A DNA stretch of 64,000 nt from Meloidogyne chitwoodi (Eukaryota; Nematoda; Chromadorea; Rhabditida; Meloidogynidae), in NCBI GenBank assembly GCA_015183035.1, contig JACZZP010000007.1, forward strand, positions 2,170,001 through 2,234,000. The letters run 5' to 3'. The notes under the pieces are model-generated. The model saw only the letters and a program-made list of their open reading frames with translations. It was not told the DNA's origin and did no database searches. Shown here one piece after another: positions 40,511 to 58,500 of this stretch (positions within the stretch are counted from its first letter, which is position 1; each line of letters starts with the position of its first letter). A program made the position numbers and the translations under genes.

Positions 40511-42435
40511 TTAAAATTTTGTTTGAAGCAAAAAAGGAGCATAAGCATAATTAGATGGAGGAAGATCTTTAAATTTTCAAATTTTAATTTTAAAATTAAA
40601 AAAAAATTTACTTGAACAATATTGAAGCCATTTATTTAATAAAACACGCATACTAATTAAAAAATTAAAATTAAAAAAAATAAAAATTAAACCTTTCAAC
40701 ATCCATATTATCATAATTAAGTTTTCGAATATAAAGATGCTAAAAAATAAAAGTAGTCAAACTAGTAGCTTTTAAAATAATTAGGTTTAATTATAAGTTT
40801 TATAAAAGCGGTTAGTATAGTAATTGTAATTCTGGTTTTTATCGGAAATATTGAATAAAGAAGTAATTAAAACAGAAGTTACAATTATAAATTAGAATTG
40901 TAAAAATCAGAATTTATAAAAATCAGAAATTGTAAAAAACAAAAAAATAAAAACCAGAAATTGTAAAAATCAGAATTTATAAAAATCAGAAATTGTAAAA
41001 ACAAAAACAATAAAAACCAGAAATTGTAAACTTACTAAACGCAATTGATCTTCACTCAATGTTTTAACTTCGTCTTGATCCTCCACCATTTTTCTATCCA
41101 ACAATTGTAAAATAAAAATACGTTTAATAATTGCACTCTTTCCGGAAAACAGTTGAGAAATATTGTATAGTCGTTTAAAATAATACTTAAATTTAAATTA
41201 ATTTAAAATAAAAAATCAGAATTAAAATTACAAACCAATTGTAAAAAGGATAATTCTTCTATTTTTGGAAGTTTATTAACAACAACATTTTTTGATAATT
41301 GGGAAAATTCACAAGGCAATTGATTCAAAAACTTTAAAAAAAAAAGAAAAGAAAATTAATTTTGAATAAATAAAAGTATTTTACAATATTTTTATTATTT
41401 TGCAATAATTGTTTTGAAATATTTGGGAAATTAATATTTTTATTTTGTTTTAATTCTTTAAGTTGAATTTGAGTAATTTGTTGAGATGTCAAAAAATGTC
41501 TTGTCAAAACAAGTTGAGGACGAAATATCCTTAAAAAAATAAAAAAAAAAATTAAATAAAAAATAAAAATGCCCACATTGTAAAAATAACGAGGGGAAGG
41601 CCAAGAGGGACTACAAAAGTAACAAACAATAAGGAAACCATTTTTGTTATGTTTTCGCTTGTCTAAAAATTATAAAATGAAGAAAAAAATTTATTTTAAA
41701 AAATTTTTAAAATTCCAAGTTTGAAAATTTTGATCCAAAAATAATTTTTTTAATAAAAATTGTTTACTAAAAATAGGATTCGAACCAGAGATCTTAAAGA
41801 TGAGTAAACTAAGGGGTTTTTAAATCTACACACAAGTGAAAAATTTTTTTGAAAATCAATTATTCTAAAATCAACTTTTGCTTACCCAAGTGCAATTACC
41901 ACTTCACCAACAATTGGGAATTGAAGTAAAAACATAAGAAGACAAATATGGACAAATTCGGCTGGGTACTTTATAAACAATTTTTATTAAAATTTAGTCA
42001 ATGTTTTTATTAAAAAAATTCTTTTTTCTTCTAATAATTTAAAAAAATAAACCTGTAAGTAAATTAAAAGCTCAGGAATTGAAAAATCAGCAGGTGAACG
42101 TTCCTTCATTAAAATTTGTTTACGCAGTTTAAAATAAACTTTAGAATCAGAAAGGCATAATTTACTTCCTAAAAATTAAAAAAATTAATAAAATTAATTA
42201 AATTTAAAAAAAAACCTGTAACAGACATAATATAATATTTATGAATTTTTGGATATTTTTTAGATAAAAATTGTTCAAATTTATTTAAAATCGTCGATGA
42301 ACTTAAATTTTTTGAAGAAGAAAAAGTTTGTTGTCTTAAAAGCAATATTCTCCCATAATTTAATTTTTTATTATTTAAAATAATAAAAGAAGAAAATTTT
42401 GAGTTGATATTTTGATTAAAAATTGATAAAAGCAT
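40511..42435 (-). CDS. LETMD1-like mitochondrial protein (LETM1 ribosome-binding domain family)
   Basis: LETM1-domain proteins sit in the inner mitochondrial membrane and affect cation balance or mitochondrial translation. Nine exons (42216-42435, 42053-42168, 41886-41968, 41385-41529, 41236-41331, 41036-41185, 40693-40739, 40612-40652, 40511-40566) give 317 residues; human LETMD1 has about 360. The first about 50 residues are basic and Ser-rich, fitting a mitochondrial presequence. LNKFEQFLSKKYPKIHKYY, a hydrophobic segment, FRPQLVLTRHFLTSQQ and the C-terminal LYIRKLNYDN...LLNKWLQYCSS are diagnostic. The exon 41886-41968 and an extra exon at 41577-41662 have the same phases and both encode a hydrophobic segment, so they may be alternatives. 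A tRNA-like repeat sits between them. Confidence 0.82.
41577..41662 (-). CDS. Candidate alternative exon of the LETMD1-like gene
   Basis: This 86-bp stretch has a TTTTTAG acceptor and a GTGGGC donor. It starts in phase 0 and leaves two bases over, exactly like the 83-bp exon at 41886-41968. It encodes TSENITKMVSLLFVTFVVPL followed by GLPLVIFTM, a membrane-like segment that also joins in frame to the next exon. Placed after the 83-bp exon it would bring an in-frame TAA within six codons. It is therefore either mutually exclusive with that exon or a poison exon. Confidence 0.5.
41762..41850 (-). repeat. tRNA-like element in LETMD1-like intron
   Basis: On the minus strand CTCTGGTTCGAATCCTATTT is B-box-like, with CTTAGTTTACTCATCTTTAA upstream. 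The A box is poor. It lies in an intron of about 220 nt between the two candidate alternative exons. Confidence 0.3.
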
Positions 42436-44900
42436 CTAAAAAAATTTTAAAAAAATTTGAAAAATTAAAAAAAATAAGCAATTTATAGGAAAAATAAGGG
42501 GAGACTCAAGTGTCAAGTAGAAAAGTTTTATTTTTAATTAAACATAATGCCAAAAATAATTTTGGAAAATATTTAAAAATTAAATTTTAAGAATTTTTTT
42601 TTAATTTAAAAATTAATTTTATTTGTTTAATGAAAATTAAAAAAGACAACGATTTACCCCTCGTGTTGAAATATACGTCAGCATTTAAAAAATCAAATTT
42701 TCTCTTTTTAAAATTTTTTTCCCAAAATTAATTTAATTAAAATTTAATTTAACAAATAAAAATGTTAATTTTTAAAGTTTTTAACTTTTTTTTCAATTTA
42801 ATTTTTTTTTTCAAATTTAAATGTTTTGTTTCCTTTTAAAATTCCACAAATTCCAAAAATTAAAAAAAAATTTTTTAGTTAAAAACAAATTTTAAAATAT
42901 TGTCAGTTTTATTTAATTCTCTTTTTTAGATCTCTAATTAAAAATAATAAACACATTCTTTTCTTTTTCCGGTACCTTCTTATAAAAGAAAAGGTTTTAT
43001 AAGGCAGAAAATGTCAGTTTTCATGTGGAGGTCACACTAAAACTTGAATAACTTTTGAATTAATAAATATTAAAAAAAGATTTTGCTATCATTCAATAGA
43101 GAATTAAATTTTCTACAAAATAAAATAAAAAGAAAATTTTTATTTATTTTACAAAAAATGTTATGATCAAAAAACCATTCGCACTGAAATGACCGTTCTG
43201 ATCAAAAAATTCTTTTTTCCGCTTGTAAATTTCCCACGCGTTTTTGCACATTAAAAAAAAGAGAAACAAAAATTCCATTCATTTGACAGCAAATACAAAT
43301 ATATTTAAATATAAATTTTTTTCCGCTCATTTGATTCACAAAATTATATCTAAAAATTAAATTCCCTCCTCTACTATAAATTCCTTTCCGCTTGGCTTTC
43401 TGGCTTTGTATTATTATTTTTTAAATTTTTATTTGAGAAGAATTTGCATAATATAAAATAAAAGGAATTTTTTTATCTAATAGGAATCCGACTGTTTACT
43501 TTTTTCTGATTTTTAAAAAACAGAATTCTGATTTTAATCTCTAATGTTTGTTTTAGAATTCTGAATTGTAAGTTCTGTTTTTTATGAATCAGAATTCTGA
43601 TTTTGTTCCTAATTTTTTCAGAATTCGAATTCTGATTTTTATGAATCAGAATTCTGATTTTTGTTCCTAATTTTTTCAGAATATGAATTCTGATTTTTTA
43701 AATTTATTATATTCTGAATTTTAAAAATCTATTAAAATTCCTTAATTTATTTAATAATCAATCCATTCTTAATCTTACCCAAAAGATCAACTCACATTTT
43801 TATTTCTTCAAGAAAGTGATCTGTTGACTTAACTCCCCAATAAATTCCTATTTCTTCACTTTCCCCTCCTTTAACAATTTTCCCTAACTATTTTATTCAT
43901 TTATTTTTTCACAAATATAACCAGCATCATTAAATCTATCAAAAGTAAAAAATCGATTTGTTCGCCCCAATCGGTAAATGAATTTTTCCCTTTTCAACAT
44001 TTAGTAGTACATTTATAAATGTCTCTGGTAATTGTAATAGTTCTGCTAGACTGAAGCGAGTAAAGGAATTTTATATAGAAGAGAAATATTCGAGTCTGAG
44101 AACTATTTTCGACAAAATGACATTTGAGTCTGAACTATTTATCTGAAATTTTTGAGTCTGAAGATTCAATTATGTGTTGGAGCCACTAGAGTAATACGGT
44201 TATCATTAGAGTCTGATGAACAAAAGAAGTTGATCAAGAGTTGATCTTTTGAATTTCCTACCAAAAGGAATGTGTGGCGGAAGACTGGCGATTGACAGCG
44301 ATGTGAAAAGCTTTTTAGGAGTGTCTTTTTCCAATTTTTTTCTCATTCGTCTCGAGAAAAGATAGAAAAGAAGAGAAAATTCCTTCCCCTCCACCTCTTC
44401 TATCATTGAAAAAAAGAATAAAAAAAGTTTAGAGGAAAGAAAAAGAATTTTTTGTGGGGGAGCAACGCGGTTTCGAAAGTGTTTTAATTGTAGTAGGACT
44501 AGTTGTTGTACAAAAGTATTTCTTCCCTCAGAGTAAGATGGAAGAGAGAGAATTTCCCTACATTTTTGATGCTTTAAAATGATTCACCTCCTTAAAAGTG
44601 TGTTGCCGTTCTTCTCACACCCACATACTACTACTACTCCCCCTTATTTGTCTTTGCTTCTACATAAATCAAACAATTTCTGTTTAATCCCCGCTCACTA
44701 ATAAAAATTTTTTATTTTATAATAAATTTTTTTAATTATTAATTTAAAAATTTATTTTAATGTTGATAAAATATAATAAAATCAGAATTACAATTTTTCC
44801 GGAACCAAATAATAAAATCAGAATTACAATTTTTCCGGAATATTTTACAATTTTTATAACTTTTTTAAATGTTTTAAATAATAATTCATGTTTTTAAGGA
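42436..44900. other. Divergent intergenic region, LETMD1-like / LATS kinase
   Basis: 2.46 kb, AT-rich. At 43490-43735 there are about eight spaced copies of an AGAATTCTGATTTT word in both orientations. At 44090-44215 GAGTCTGA recurs four times. Near 44775-44845 a 40-bp stretch (AAAATCAGAATTACAATTTT plus TCCGGAA) is directly repeated. No coding exon is convincing. TTTTTAAG at 44892-44898 just before the LATS ATG may be a trans-splice acceptor. Confidence 0.5.
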
Positions 44901-49367
<4,467 letters not shown>

Positions 49368-52300
49368 AAATAAATGAAAAAAATAATTAAGGATATATTA
49401 AACACGATATTTTTGTTTATAAATTTTATGTTTTGATTGATTTCACAATTGTAAATACATATTGTAAATAATAATCGGAAAGTTTATTTAAAACAAGTTT
49501 TTAACAATTTAAAAACAAGTTTATTTACTTTAAATCAAGTTTGTTTAAAAACAAGTTTGTCTAAAAATTATCTGAACTACAATTGTAAAAATAATAATAC
49601 ATATTACTCCAATTGTAAATATATACTAATAAGTACTTTAATATTTATTTTATACATAGTCGCATACATCTGTTCATACAATTAGGAAAAATAATTTTGC
49701 AAGGCAATTTTTGGGAGAAGTGGAAGGTCCTCAATAAATTCATTCATTATTCCCTCATCGCTCTCATTCATGAGCGCCCTTAAAGTCAAAAAATCTCGCG
49801 TGAATAATCGATTTACTACATTGATCGAACGGTTAAAAAGAAAAAGTCGAGAATGCTTGATTTATTTAATAAAACGTGTTTGTTAGATATTTTAAGGCTA
49901 ATACACTTATATCCTCCCTTGATGTGTTTCTAGTTGTTTTGATGTTAAATTTATGTGTGTGTGGTTAACACTCTAGACATTAATACTCCGAACACGTTTC
50001 CTCCTGCTCTTTTCAAGTCCGATCAAATTTCTCCTTTTCTTTTACAAATTAACGTAAATTTAAAACAAACAAAAGACTACCTAATTCTTATATTATGTTT
50101 AAAATAAAGTTTTTGTTTAAAAATGATTTTTAAATAAACTTGTTTTGATAATGCTTATTTACGCTTATTTGTTTTTATCAACAGTTTATTTTAAACAAAT
50201 TTATTTAAACAATTTACAAAACATTTAAACTTTGTTTGAATTTTTTAAAACATTTAGTTTTAATAATATATTTATTTGTTTTGACTATTTTCATAATTAA
50301 TTAATTATATTTTCTATCAAACAATAAAACCACAACAATTAAAAAAATTTTCTGATTAATTAAATTGGACAGTTAAAGTGCAATTTAAAAAAAAAGTTAA
50401 ATAAAAACGTAAAAAAAAAGGAAAATTATATTTTCACAATTCCTCTATTAATTATATTTTTACATAATCTTGTTTTTAATGAAAGAGAAAAAGGGCGAAG
50501 AAATTAGCCTTTTATAGAAAAATGCGCGAGATAATTTTTAAATTAAAGTAACGAAAACAATTTTGCATAAGCACTATTAATTAAAACCTAGCAACAGTCT
50601 GCCCTTTTGTTTAGATTGTAAAACAAGTTTTTATCCAAACAAGTTTTTCTTAAAACAAGTTTTTCTTTGTTTCTTTTTAGTTTCTCTTCTTATTTATTGT
50701 TTTACTGTTTTTCTTTTCCTTATATTTACTTTTATTATTACCGGTCTCTTACATTTCAAAGGAATTTTTATAATAAATTAAAAATAAACATTTATTAAAA
50801 AAACACGCGAACTTTGTGGTCGTTTAAAATTAAGAAAAAATGCTGTACAAAAAATAAGGCGTCAAAATTCCAATTTTTCTTCTTTTTCCGGCGCGGCCAT
50901 GCTTTTATTTCTTTTTTTTTTTAATTTTCCACACAAATATCAAAAAATTAAACAAAAGAAAATATTTATATTTAAAATTGTTTTAAAATATTTTTAGAAA
51001 AATTGATTTAATTATTAGACCAATTCTTTTTATTTATTTTTGACTTGAAAATTAAATAAAAATATAGGTTCGTTTCCTCTTTGATTTAACTATGTCTATT
51101 TCTTTTTTTACTACCAAAACCATAATATTAAATATTCATCTTAAGATTTTTCTCTCTTCTTTCTTTCTCCAAAAAATGTGTAACTGATTTGTCACTTGTT
51201 TTTGTACGTTTTTCAAGTTTTTAATTTCATACTCGCCTTCTTTTTTTCTTTTTTATTTTTAATTTTTCCGTTTTCTATTTTTTAAAATTTTAATTATTTA
51301 TTTTATTTGCCAAAGAAAAATAGTAATAAAAAAAGAGAAAACAACACCCCATCATTTGCGCGAGTTAAGATTTCAAAATCGTTTAAATTGCGTGATCAAT
51401 TTAGGGCAGAAAAAGGAGAGATATTTAATTTTTATTTTGAAAATGTCTAATTGAAAAATTATTTAATTTTTAATAAAAATATCTTTTAAACTTTCAACAT
51501 TTTTAATTAATCAATTATTAAGTTATAAAGTTATTAGAAAAAAATAGAATCTTTGTTTCGCCTGTTAGACACAAACACTCTAACCACTAAACCATTCAGA
51601 AACATGTTTTACAATTTTAATATTAAATGTTTCAAACTTTATTAAAACATCTGTTTAAATTAAAACTTTTTAAATTAAAACTTGTTTTCTTTTTCAAGTT
51701 TTAAATAAAGTTTATTTTTTCTATTACTCTTATTAGTTTTACTCTCATGCAAAAATATTTTAGTGAGTAAAGAAAGGCGGAAATACTAAATAAAAAACAT
51801 ATGTTTGAACTTTGACTGAACATATGTGAATTTTTTTTATTAAATTTTTCTGAAAATAAATAAAATAAAAAAAATATTTATTTTCATAGATTAATTAATT
51901 TTTTTTTACTAGAAATAAAATATTTTTATTTTTTTAAATTTTTTTTTTATTTTTTTTTTAAATTTTTTTTTTAAATTTTTTTTTGATTTTTTACTGAAAT
52001 AATATTAAATTAACTACTAAAAAATGCCCTATATTTTTACATTCTTTTTATATTTTTTAAATAATCCTCTACTTATTTCCTCACTAAATAAAATCAATCT
52101 GCGCGTAAATACTTTAAAAATAGCATTACAAGGGGTTCTCAATTTCACTCAATTTCCTGCTTCAATTTCAGTGCTGTGCACAAATACACTTTTTAAATTA
52201 TAAAAAATTTTGCATATTCGCTCATTGCGCACAGCTTAGATAAATTAATCCCCTACAAATTTTTTATTCATTTTTCTCTGCAAAAATTTAAAATATTATT

Positions 52301-52502
52301 TTTAATATTATTATTTCTAGTACACGTTCTTTTCATTTCCTTTATTTTTTATTACATTTTATATTTTTTATTTAATTTAATTTATTTTTAAACATTTTCC
52401 TTCCTACAGCTTTTTAATTCACTCAGTTTTTTTACTTGCGTTTAAAAGCTGTTAGTTGGATTAATTAATTCTGATACATTTTTTAAACATTTTCAGAATA
52501 AA
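49368..52502. other. Intergenic region, LATS kinase to giant repeat gene
   Basis: 3.1 kb, very AT-rich. An AAACAAGTTT-type word recurs at 49485-49560 and again at 50620-50665. 51895-51985 is a run of poly-T blocks. A tRNA-like element lies at 51545-51602. No coding exon is convincing, although the first exon called for the next gene could be an internal one with unseen upstream exons here. Confidence 0.45.
51545..51602 (-). repeat. tRNA-like fragment
   Basis: On the minus strand TGGTTTAGTGGTTAGAGTGT is a good A box, and AGGCGAAACAAAGATTC is in the place of a B box but poorly matched. It reads as a decayed tRNA-derived repeat. Confidence 0.4.
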
Positions 52503-55500
52503 ATGGCGGATTCAAATTTACCGCCTAGACCACCACAGAGCGGGACATCCAGAACAGGTAAAAATTAATTTTAAAATTAAATTTAAAAAAAATTCAGGAG
52601 TTCCCCAATGGTCAATTACACGTAGAGAACGAACAGAAATGACACCACCAGGTCGCAGTAGCAGTCGTAGTGGAACGGAAGGAGGAGATTCTGACTCTGA
52701 CAGTGGAGGAGGGCTTTATAGAGCTAGGACCGTTACAAGCACAGAAAGAGTTCAAATAGTGCAAATGCCAATGGAATTGAGCCAAGTTAGTGCAGAGCAG
52801 TTACAAATGATTTCTTTGTCGCCACAAACAGAGGCGAGTAGAGAAGTAAATATTTTTTTGAAAAAAAATAAATAATTTTTAATTTTTTAAAAAATAAGGT
52901 TTGTACAACAACTACAACTATTGAAGCAGGAGGAGTACCCATTGTTGGAGGTGTTACTAATAATGGGGTGAGAATACTTTTTTTTTAAATTAAATTTTTC
53001 TTCTGTTTTTTTTTTTGAGATATTTTTTTGTCCTTATTTTTCTTCTGTTTTTAATTTTTCAAAATAATATTAGGTTCCCCTTGTCTCTGGTATTTTCTTA
53101 AATAAAGAATCACGTAGAACAACCACAATAATAACAACAACAAAAACAACATATAAAATGATGGAAGACACGAGTGATGAAGATTTAGAATTTGTTCAAA
53201 TGCCAGAATCAACAATATCAACATCCACAGGTATAAAAGGGTTATTTGGGAAATTATAGTTTAGTAGCGTCTAAATGTCCTCTCCTAAGCAAATATAACA
53301 AGTTAAAAAATTTAAATAGGCACAACAATAAAAGAAAAAGAAGAAAATGATTTTATAATAATAAAAAATGGAACAAGTTCAATAGCTTCAACAAGTGAAG
53401 ATGAAGATTTTAAATCTTCATCTTCTTCAATTTTATTTAAAAAATTGGATAAAAAGAAGGATGAAGAAGGAGATGATGAAGAAACAGTTATTACAACTAC
53501 AAATATAGAACAAATTGATGAAAATATTAAAGAAAAAGAAGAAAGGGATATTGCTACTACTAATATTGCTGTAAATTTTAAATTTAAATTAAATAAATTT
53601 GCAACAAAAAAAATAAAATTTTTCTAAAATAATATTTTTAGGTAATCCCTTCAGAAATCCGCTCACCCCCATACTCTCCTCATTCATTTGCAAATACTTC
53701 AACATTTTCATCTCCAAATAGTGAAGGAATTATGCATACATTTGATGATGAAGAATTTGTAGCGCAATTAGAAAAAGTAACAACACTAACAAGACCGGTT
53801 AGAGAAATTAATGAAGAACCTTTAGAAAATTGGGTAATGCTACCAGACAATCAACAACAATTATTAAAAGAATGTAATACACAAACAATAGAAAAATCAG
53901 AAAATAAACTTGAAAATAAAAGAGAAGAAAAATCAGAAAATAAACTTGAAAATAAAAGAGAAGTTTCATTTTATCAAAATAATGAAATTCCCTCAACTAG
54001 TCGTTGTGAAGAAGCTAAAAGTGTTGAAATTGATAATTATGTAGATATTTATTCTAATGGATATTATTCAAAGTCAATGCCAACTTTATTCCAAACTAAC
54101 TACAATATACAACTAAAAAATATTCAACTAGATAAACAAGTTAATGTTTATTCTTCTGGATATTCTGATGAAGTTCCGATTAAAAGAGCTGAAAAAATGT
54201 CTCAATATCCAAAAACAGAAGATCGATTTACTGGAAATATTTATAAATTGCATAAAAATGAATTGGAAGAATTACCTTTAGAAGTTAATAAAAGATATGT
54301 TGGCTATTATGAAATGTTACCTTCAACATCAACAGCAAATGAAGCAGAAAAAAAACTTGGAGCATTTGAAAAGTTAACACATCTATTCAAAAGTAGGTTT
54401 TAAAATCAGAATATATAATAAAAATTGAAACTATTAAAACAAACTTATTAAAAATAAACTTGAAGCATTGAAACAAAAAATAAACTTTAAATCAGAACTT
54501 TAATAAATTTAAATAAACTTTAAATCAGAATTTTCAATTATTAAAGGTAGTAAAGTTGCTACAGATTATCCTGTCAATTCTGAACCTTTCACTGGATCAA
54601 TTGCTAACATGAATATATTTCCTCAAGTTCCAAAGGAACCTATTCACTCTTTTGTTAGAATTTATTCATCTGGTCATTCTGATGAAAAACCAACAAAATC
54701 AGAATATCCAAAAATAGAAGCTCAATTCATTGGAAAAATTTACGAAGCAAATAAAAAAAGAGAATTAGAAGACTTACCAATGGAGATTGAGAGAAGAAAC
54801 ATTGGTTACTATGAACAGTTACCATTTACAATAATTAAAGACGAGGGGGAAAAGAAGCCTGGAGCAATAGAAAAATTAACTAAAATGTTTAAAGGAAGCA
54901 AAAAAAGTGAAGAATTTCCTTTCGATTTGGAACCATATTCTGGTCAAATTGCTTGTACAAATAAAATAACTGAATCTCAAAATGAACCAATACATTCTTT
55001 GGTCAGTGTATACTCTTCTGGACGTTCTGATGAAATTTCAACAAAATTACCAGAACAATTTGGAAATGTTTTTGAGGCAAAACGACAATCAGAAATTGAT
55101 CTAATACCTCTTGAAATGGAAAAGAAACATATTGGATATTATGAACATTTACCTCCAAAAAGAGTTGAAGAGGACAAGAAACCTGGAGCATTAGAAAAAC
55201 TTAAACATGTTTTTAAAGGTGGCGATACTGTTGACAGTTATCCAAAAATTTCCGGTAAGAAATAAATCAGAATTTAATTCAAACATTAAAAGAAACTTGA
55301 AATCAGAAGTTCATACAAACATAGTTAATTAGAATTTTATATAAACATTTAAATCAGAATTTTTTCTAAACATTAAAACTAACATGAAATCAGAATTTTA
55401 TATTTCAGAACTCTACTCAGGAAAGGTTGCAAATACAACTTTAATACAAGATGCACCGTTGGAACCAATACATTCATTTGTTAGTGTTTACTCTTCAGGC

Positions 55501-58500
55501 CGTTCTGATGAGATTATTAAAATTAAAACAACAGAATATCCCAAAATTGAAGAACCATATTTTGGTCATGTTTTTGAATCAAAAATACAATCGGAATTAA
55601 ATACTTTACCATTAGAAGTTGAGAATAAATACATTGGACACTACGAGCATCTTCCTCAAATAAATACAGTATCTGATAAAGAAGAAACAAAGCAAGGAGC
55701 ATTAGAAAAATTAACTCATTTCTTTAAAGGTGGAAAAGAAAAAAGTGAATTTCCTGTTGATTCAGAGCCTTTTATTGGTACAATTTCAAAATTCAATAAA
55801 ATTGATGAATTGTCAGTTGAGCCAATACATTCTTTTGTCAGTATTTATTCTTCTGGGCATTCAGATGAAGTTAAAACAAAAAGGGAAGAATTTCCAACAA
55901 GTGAAGCACCATTTGTTGGTAATGTTAAAGAAGCAAAATTACAATCTGAAATGAATCTAATACCTCTTGAAATGGAAAAGAAACATATTGGCTATTATGA
56001 ACATTTACCCCCAACAAGAGTTGAAGAGGAAAAGAAACCTGGAGCATTAGAAAAACTTACTCATATTTTTAAAGGTGGCGATATTCAGGACAGTTATCCT
56101 AAAATTTCTGGTAAGAAATAAATCAGAACTTTATATAGTTTAAAAGTAACTTGAAACCAGAATTTAATTCAAACATTTTATAAAACATTAATTAACTAAA
56201 TCAGAACATATAAAGATTAATAAATCAGAATTTAAAATAAACATTAAAATAAATCAGTAAAACAAACTTTAAACAGAATTTTATATTTCAGAGCCCTACT
56301 CAGGAAGGATTGCAAATACAACATTAATACAAGATACCCAATTGGAACCTATAAATTCTCATGTTAGTATTTACTCTTCTGGTCGTTCTGATGAAATTCC
56401 AGAAACAAAAATAACACAAAAAACTTTTGAATACCCTGAACTTGAATCTCAATTCACTGGTACTGTTTATGAATCAAAATTACAATCTGAAATGGATTTA
56501 ATACCTTTGGAAGTAGAACAGAAACATTTCGGTTTCTATGAACATTTATCTTCAACAAAAATGACACAATATCCAACGAATGAGCAACCATATATTGGCC
56601 ATCTACATTCCTTACATAGAAATGAGGTGGAAAGTTTGCCAATGTTAATTGAAAATAAAAATATTGGATTTTATGAACAACTACCTACTAAAGTTGAAGA
56701 AGAAAAGCCTGGAGTATTAGGAAAATTAATAAATATATTTAAAGGAACTAAAAAAGAAGGAGAATACCCTTTTGATTCTGAGCCATATATTGGACATTTA
56801 GCAACGGAAAAGATTATGTCAGAAGCAAAAGAAGAACCAATTCATACTCTTGTTAGTGTTTACTCATCTGGACGTTCTGATGAAATTCCAAAAACAAAAA
56901 TATTGAAATCGAAAGAACCATTCGTTGATGATGTTTCAATATTGAATTCACATTCTGAAGCAGAAAGTTTACCTTTAGAAATGGAAAATAAATATATTGG
57001 CTATTATGAACAAATTCCTTCAACATCAACAATGCCAGAATATTCAAAAATTGAAAAACAATTTTTTGGTTATATTCCAGAATCAATTAAACAAACAGAA
57101 TTATTTCAAACACCTCTTAATATCGAAAGGAAACATGTTGGCTATTATGAACAACTTCCACAAACATTAAAAGAAGAACAATCGAAACAACAAGGGGCAT
57201 TACAAAAACTAGCACATTTATTCAAAAGTGAAACAAAACATGATGTTTATCCGAAAGACATAGGTAAGTTTTATTTTTTAATTATTAAAACTTGAAATCA
57301 GAACTTCTAACAAACAAACTTTAAATCAGAATTTTCATTAAATAAACTTGAAATCAGTATCTGTAATAAATAAATTTAATATTGTTTTACTTAGCTCCAT
57401 TTTCTGGTCATGTTTATGAAACTATTCGACCCTTAGAATTAAAAGAAACTCCAATAGATAAACATGTAAATGTTTACTCTTCTGGATATTCTGATAAAAT
57501 TACAACAAAAATAACAAAAACAAATTTATCAGAATTTCCAATTAATGAAGATCCATTTATTGGAAACATTTTTGAAGAAAAAAGAAAATCAGAAGTTAAT
57601 GAAATTCCTTTGGAAGTTGAAAGGAAACATGTCGGCTATTATGAACAACTTCCAACATCAAGAGATGAGGAAAAGAAGCTTGGAGCAATAGAAAAATTGA
57701 CAAATATTTTTAAAGGAAGCAAAGAGTTCCCTGAAGCAACTGAACCCTTTACCGGTCAAATATCAAAGACTGAAATTTTTGCTGAAGCAAAAACAGAGCC
57801 AATACATTCTTTGGTCAGTGTTTATTCGTCTGGACGTTCAGATGAAATACCAAGAAAAATGAAAGAATATCCAGAAAGAGAAAATACTTTTATTGGCAAC
57901 ATTTCTGAAACAAAATTACAAACCGAATTTGATCCAATGCTTTTTGATGTAGAAATTAAGAATATTGGCTATTATGATCAATTGCCTACTCAAAAAATTG
58001 AACTTCCAATTAAAAAAATATCAAAGGTAGAAACTCCATTTACTACGCAAATTCAGACTGAATTGGATGCCTTACCTTTAAATGTGGAAAGAAAACATAT
58101 TGGTTATTATTATGATCAACATTCTTTATCTTCAAGTTTGGATGAAAAAACGAAGACTGGAGCATTGGAAAAATTGACAAAACTCTTTAAACGAAGCAAA
58201 ACAGATGGAGAATTTCCTTTTAATTCAGAGCCTTATATTGGGCAAATTTCAAGCACGAAAATTAATCGAGAAGCAACAACTGAACCAATAAATTCATTAG
58301 TTACAGTTTATTCTTTTGGTCGTTCTGATGATGTTTTGTCGACAAAAATAACACAAAAAACTAATGAATACCATGAACTGGAAACTCAATTCACTGATCC
58401 TGTCTATGAGGCAAAACGACAATCAGAAATTGATCTATTACCTCTTGAAATGGAAAAGAAACATATTGGATATTATGAACATTTACCTCCAAAAAGAGTT

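Noticed and set aside
44206..44406. 66-codon minus-strand open frame upstream of the LATS gene
   Set aside because: No recognisable protein features and no splice or start context that supports a gene.
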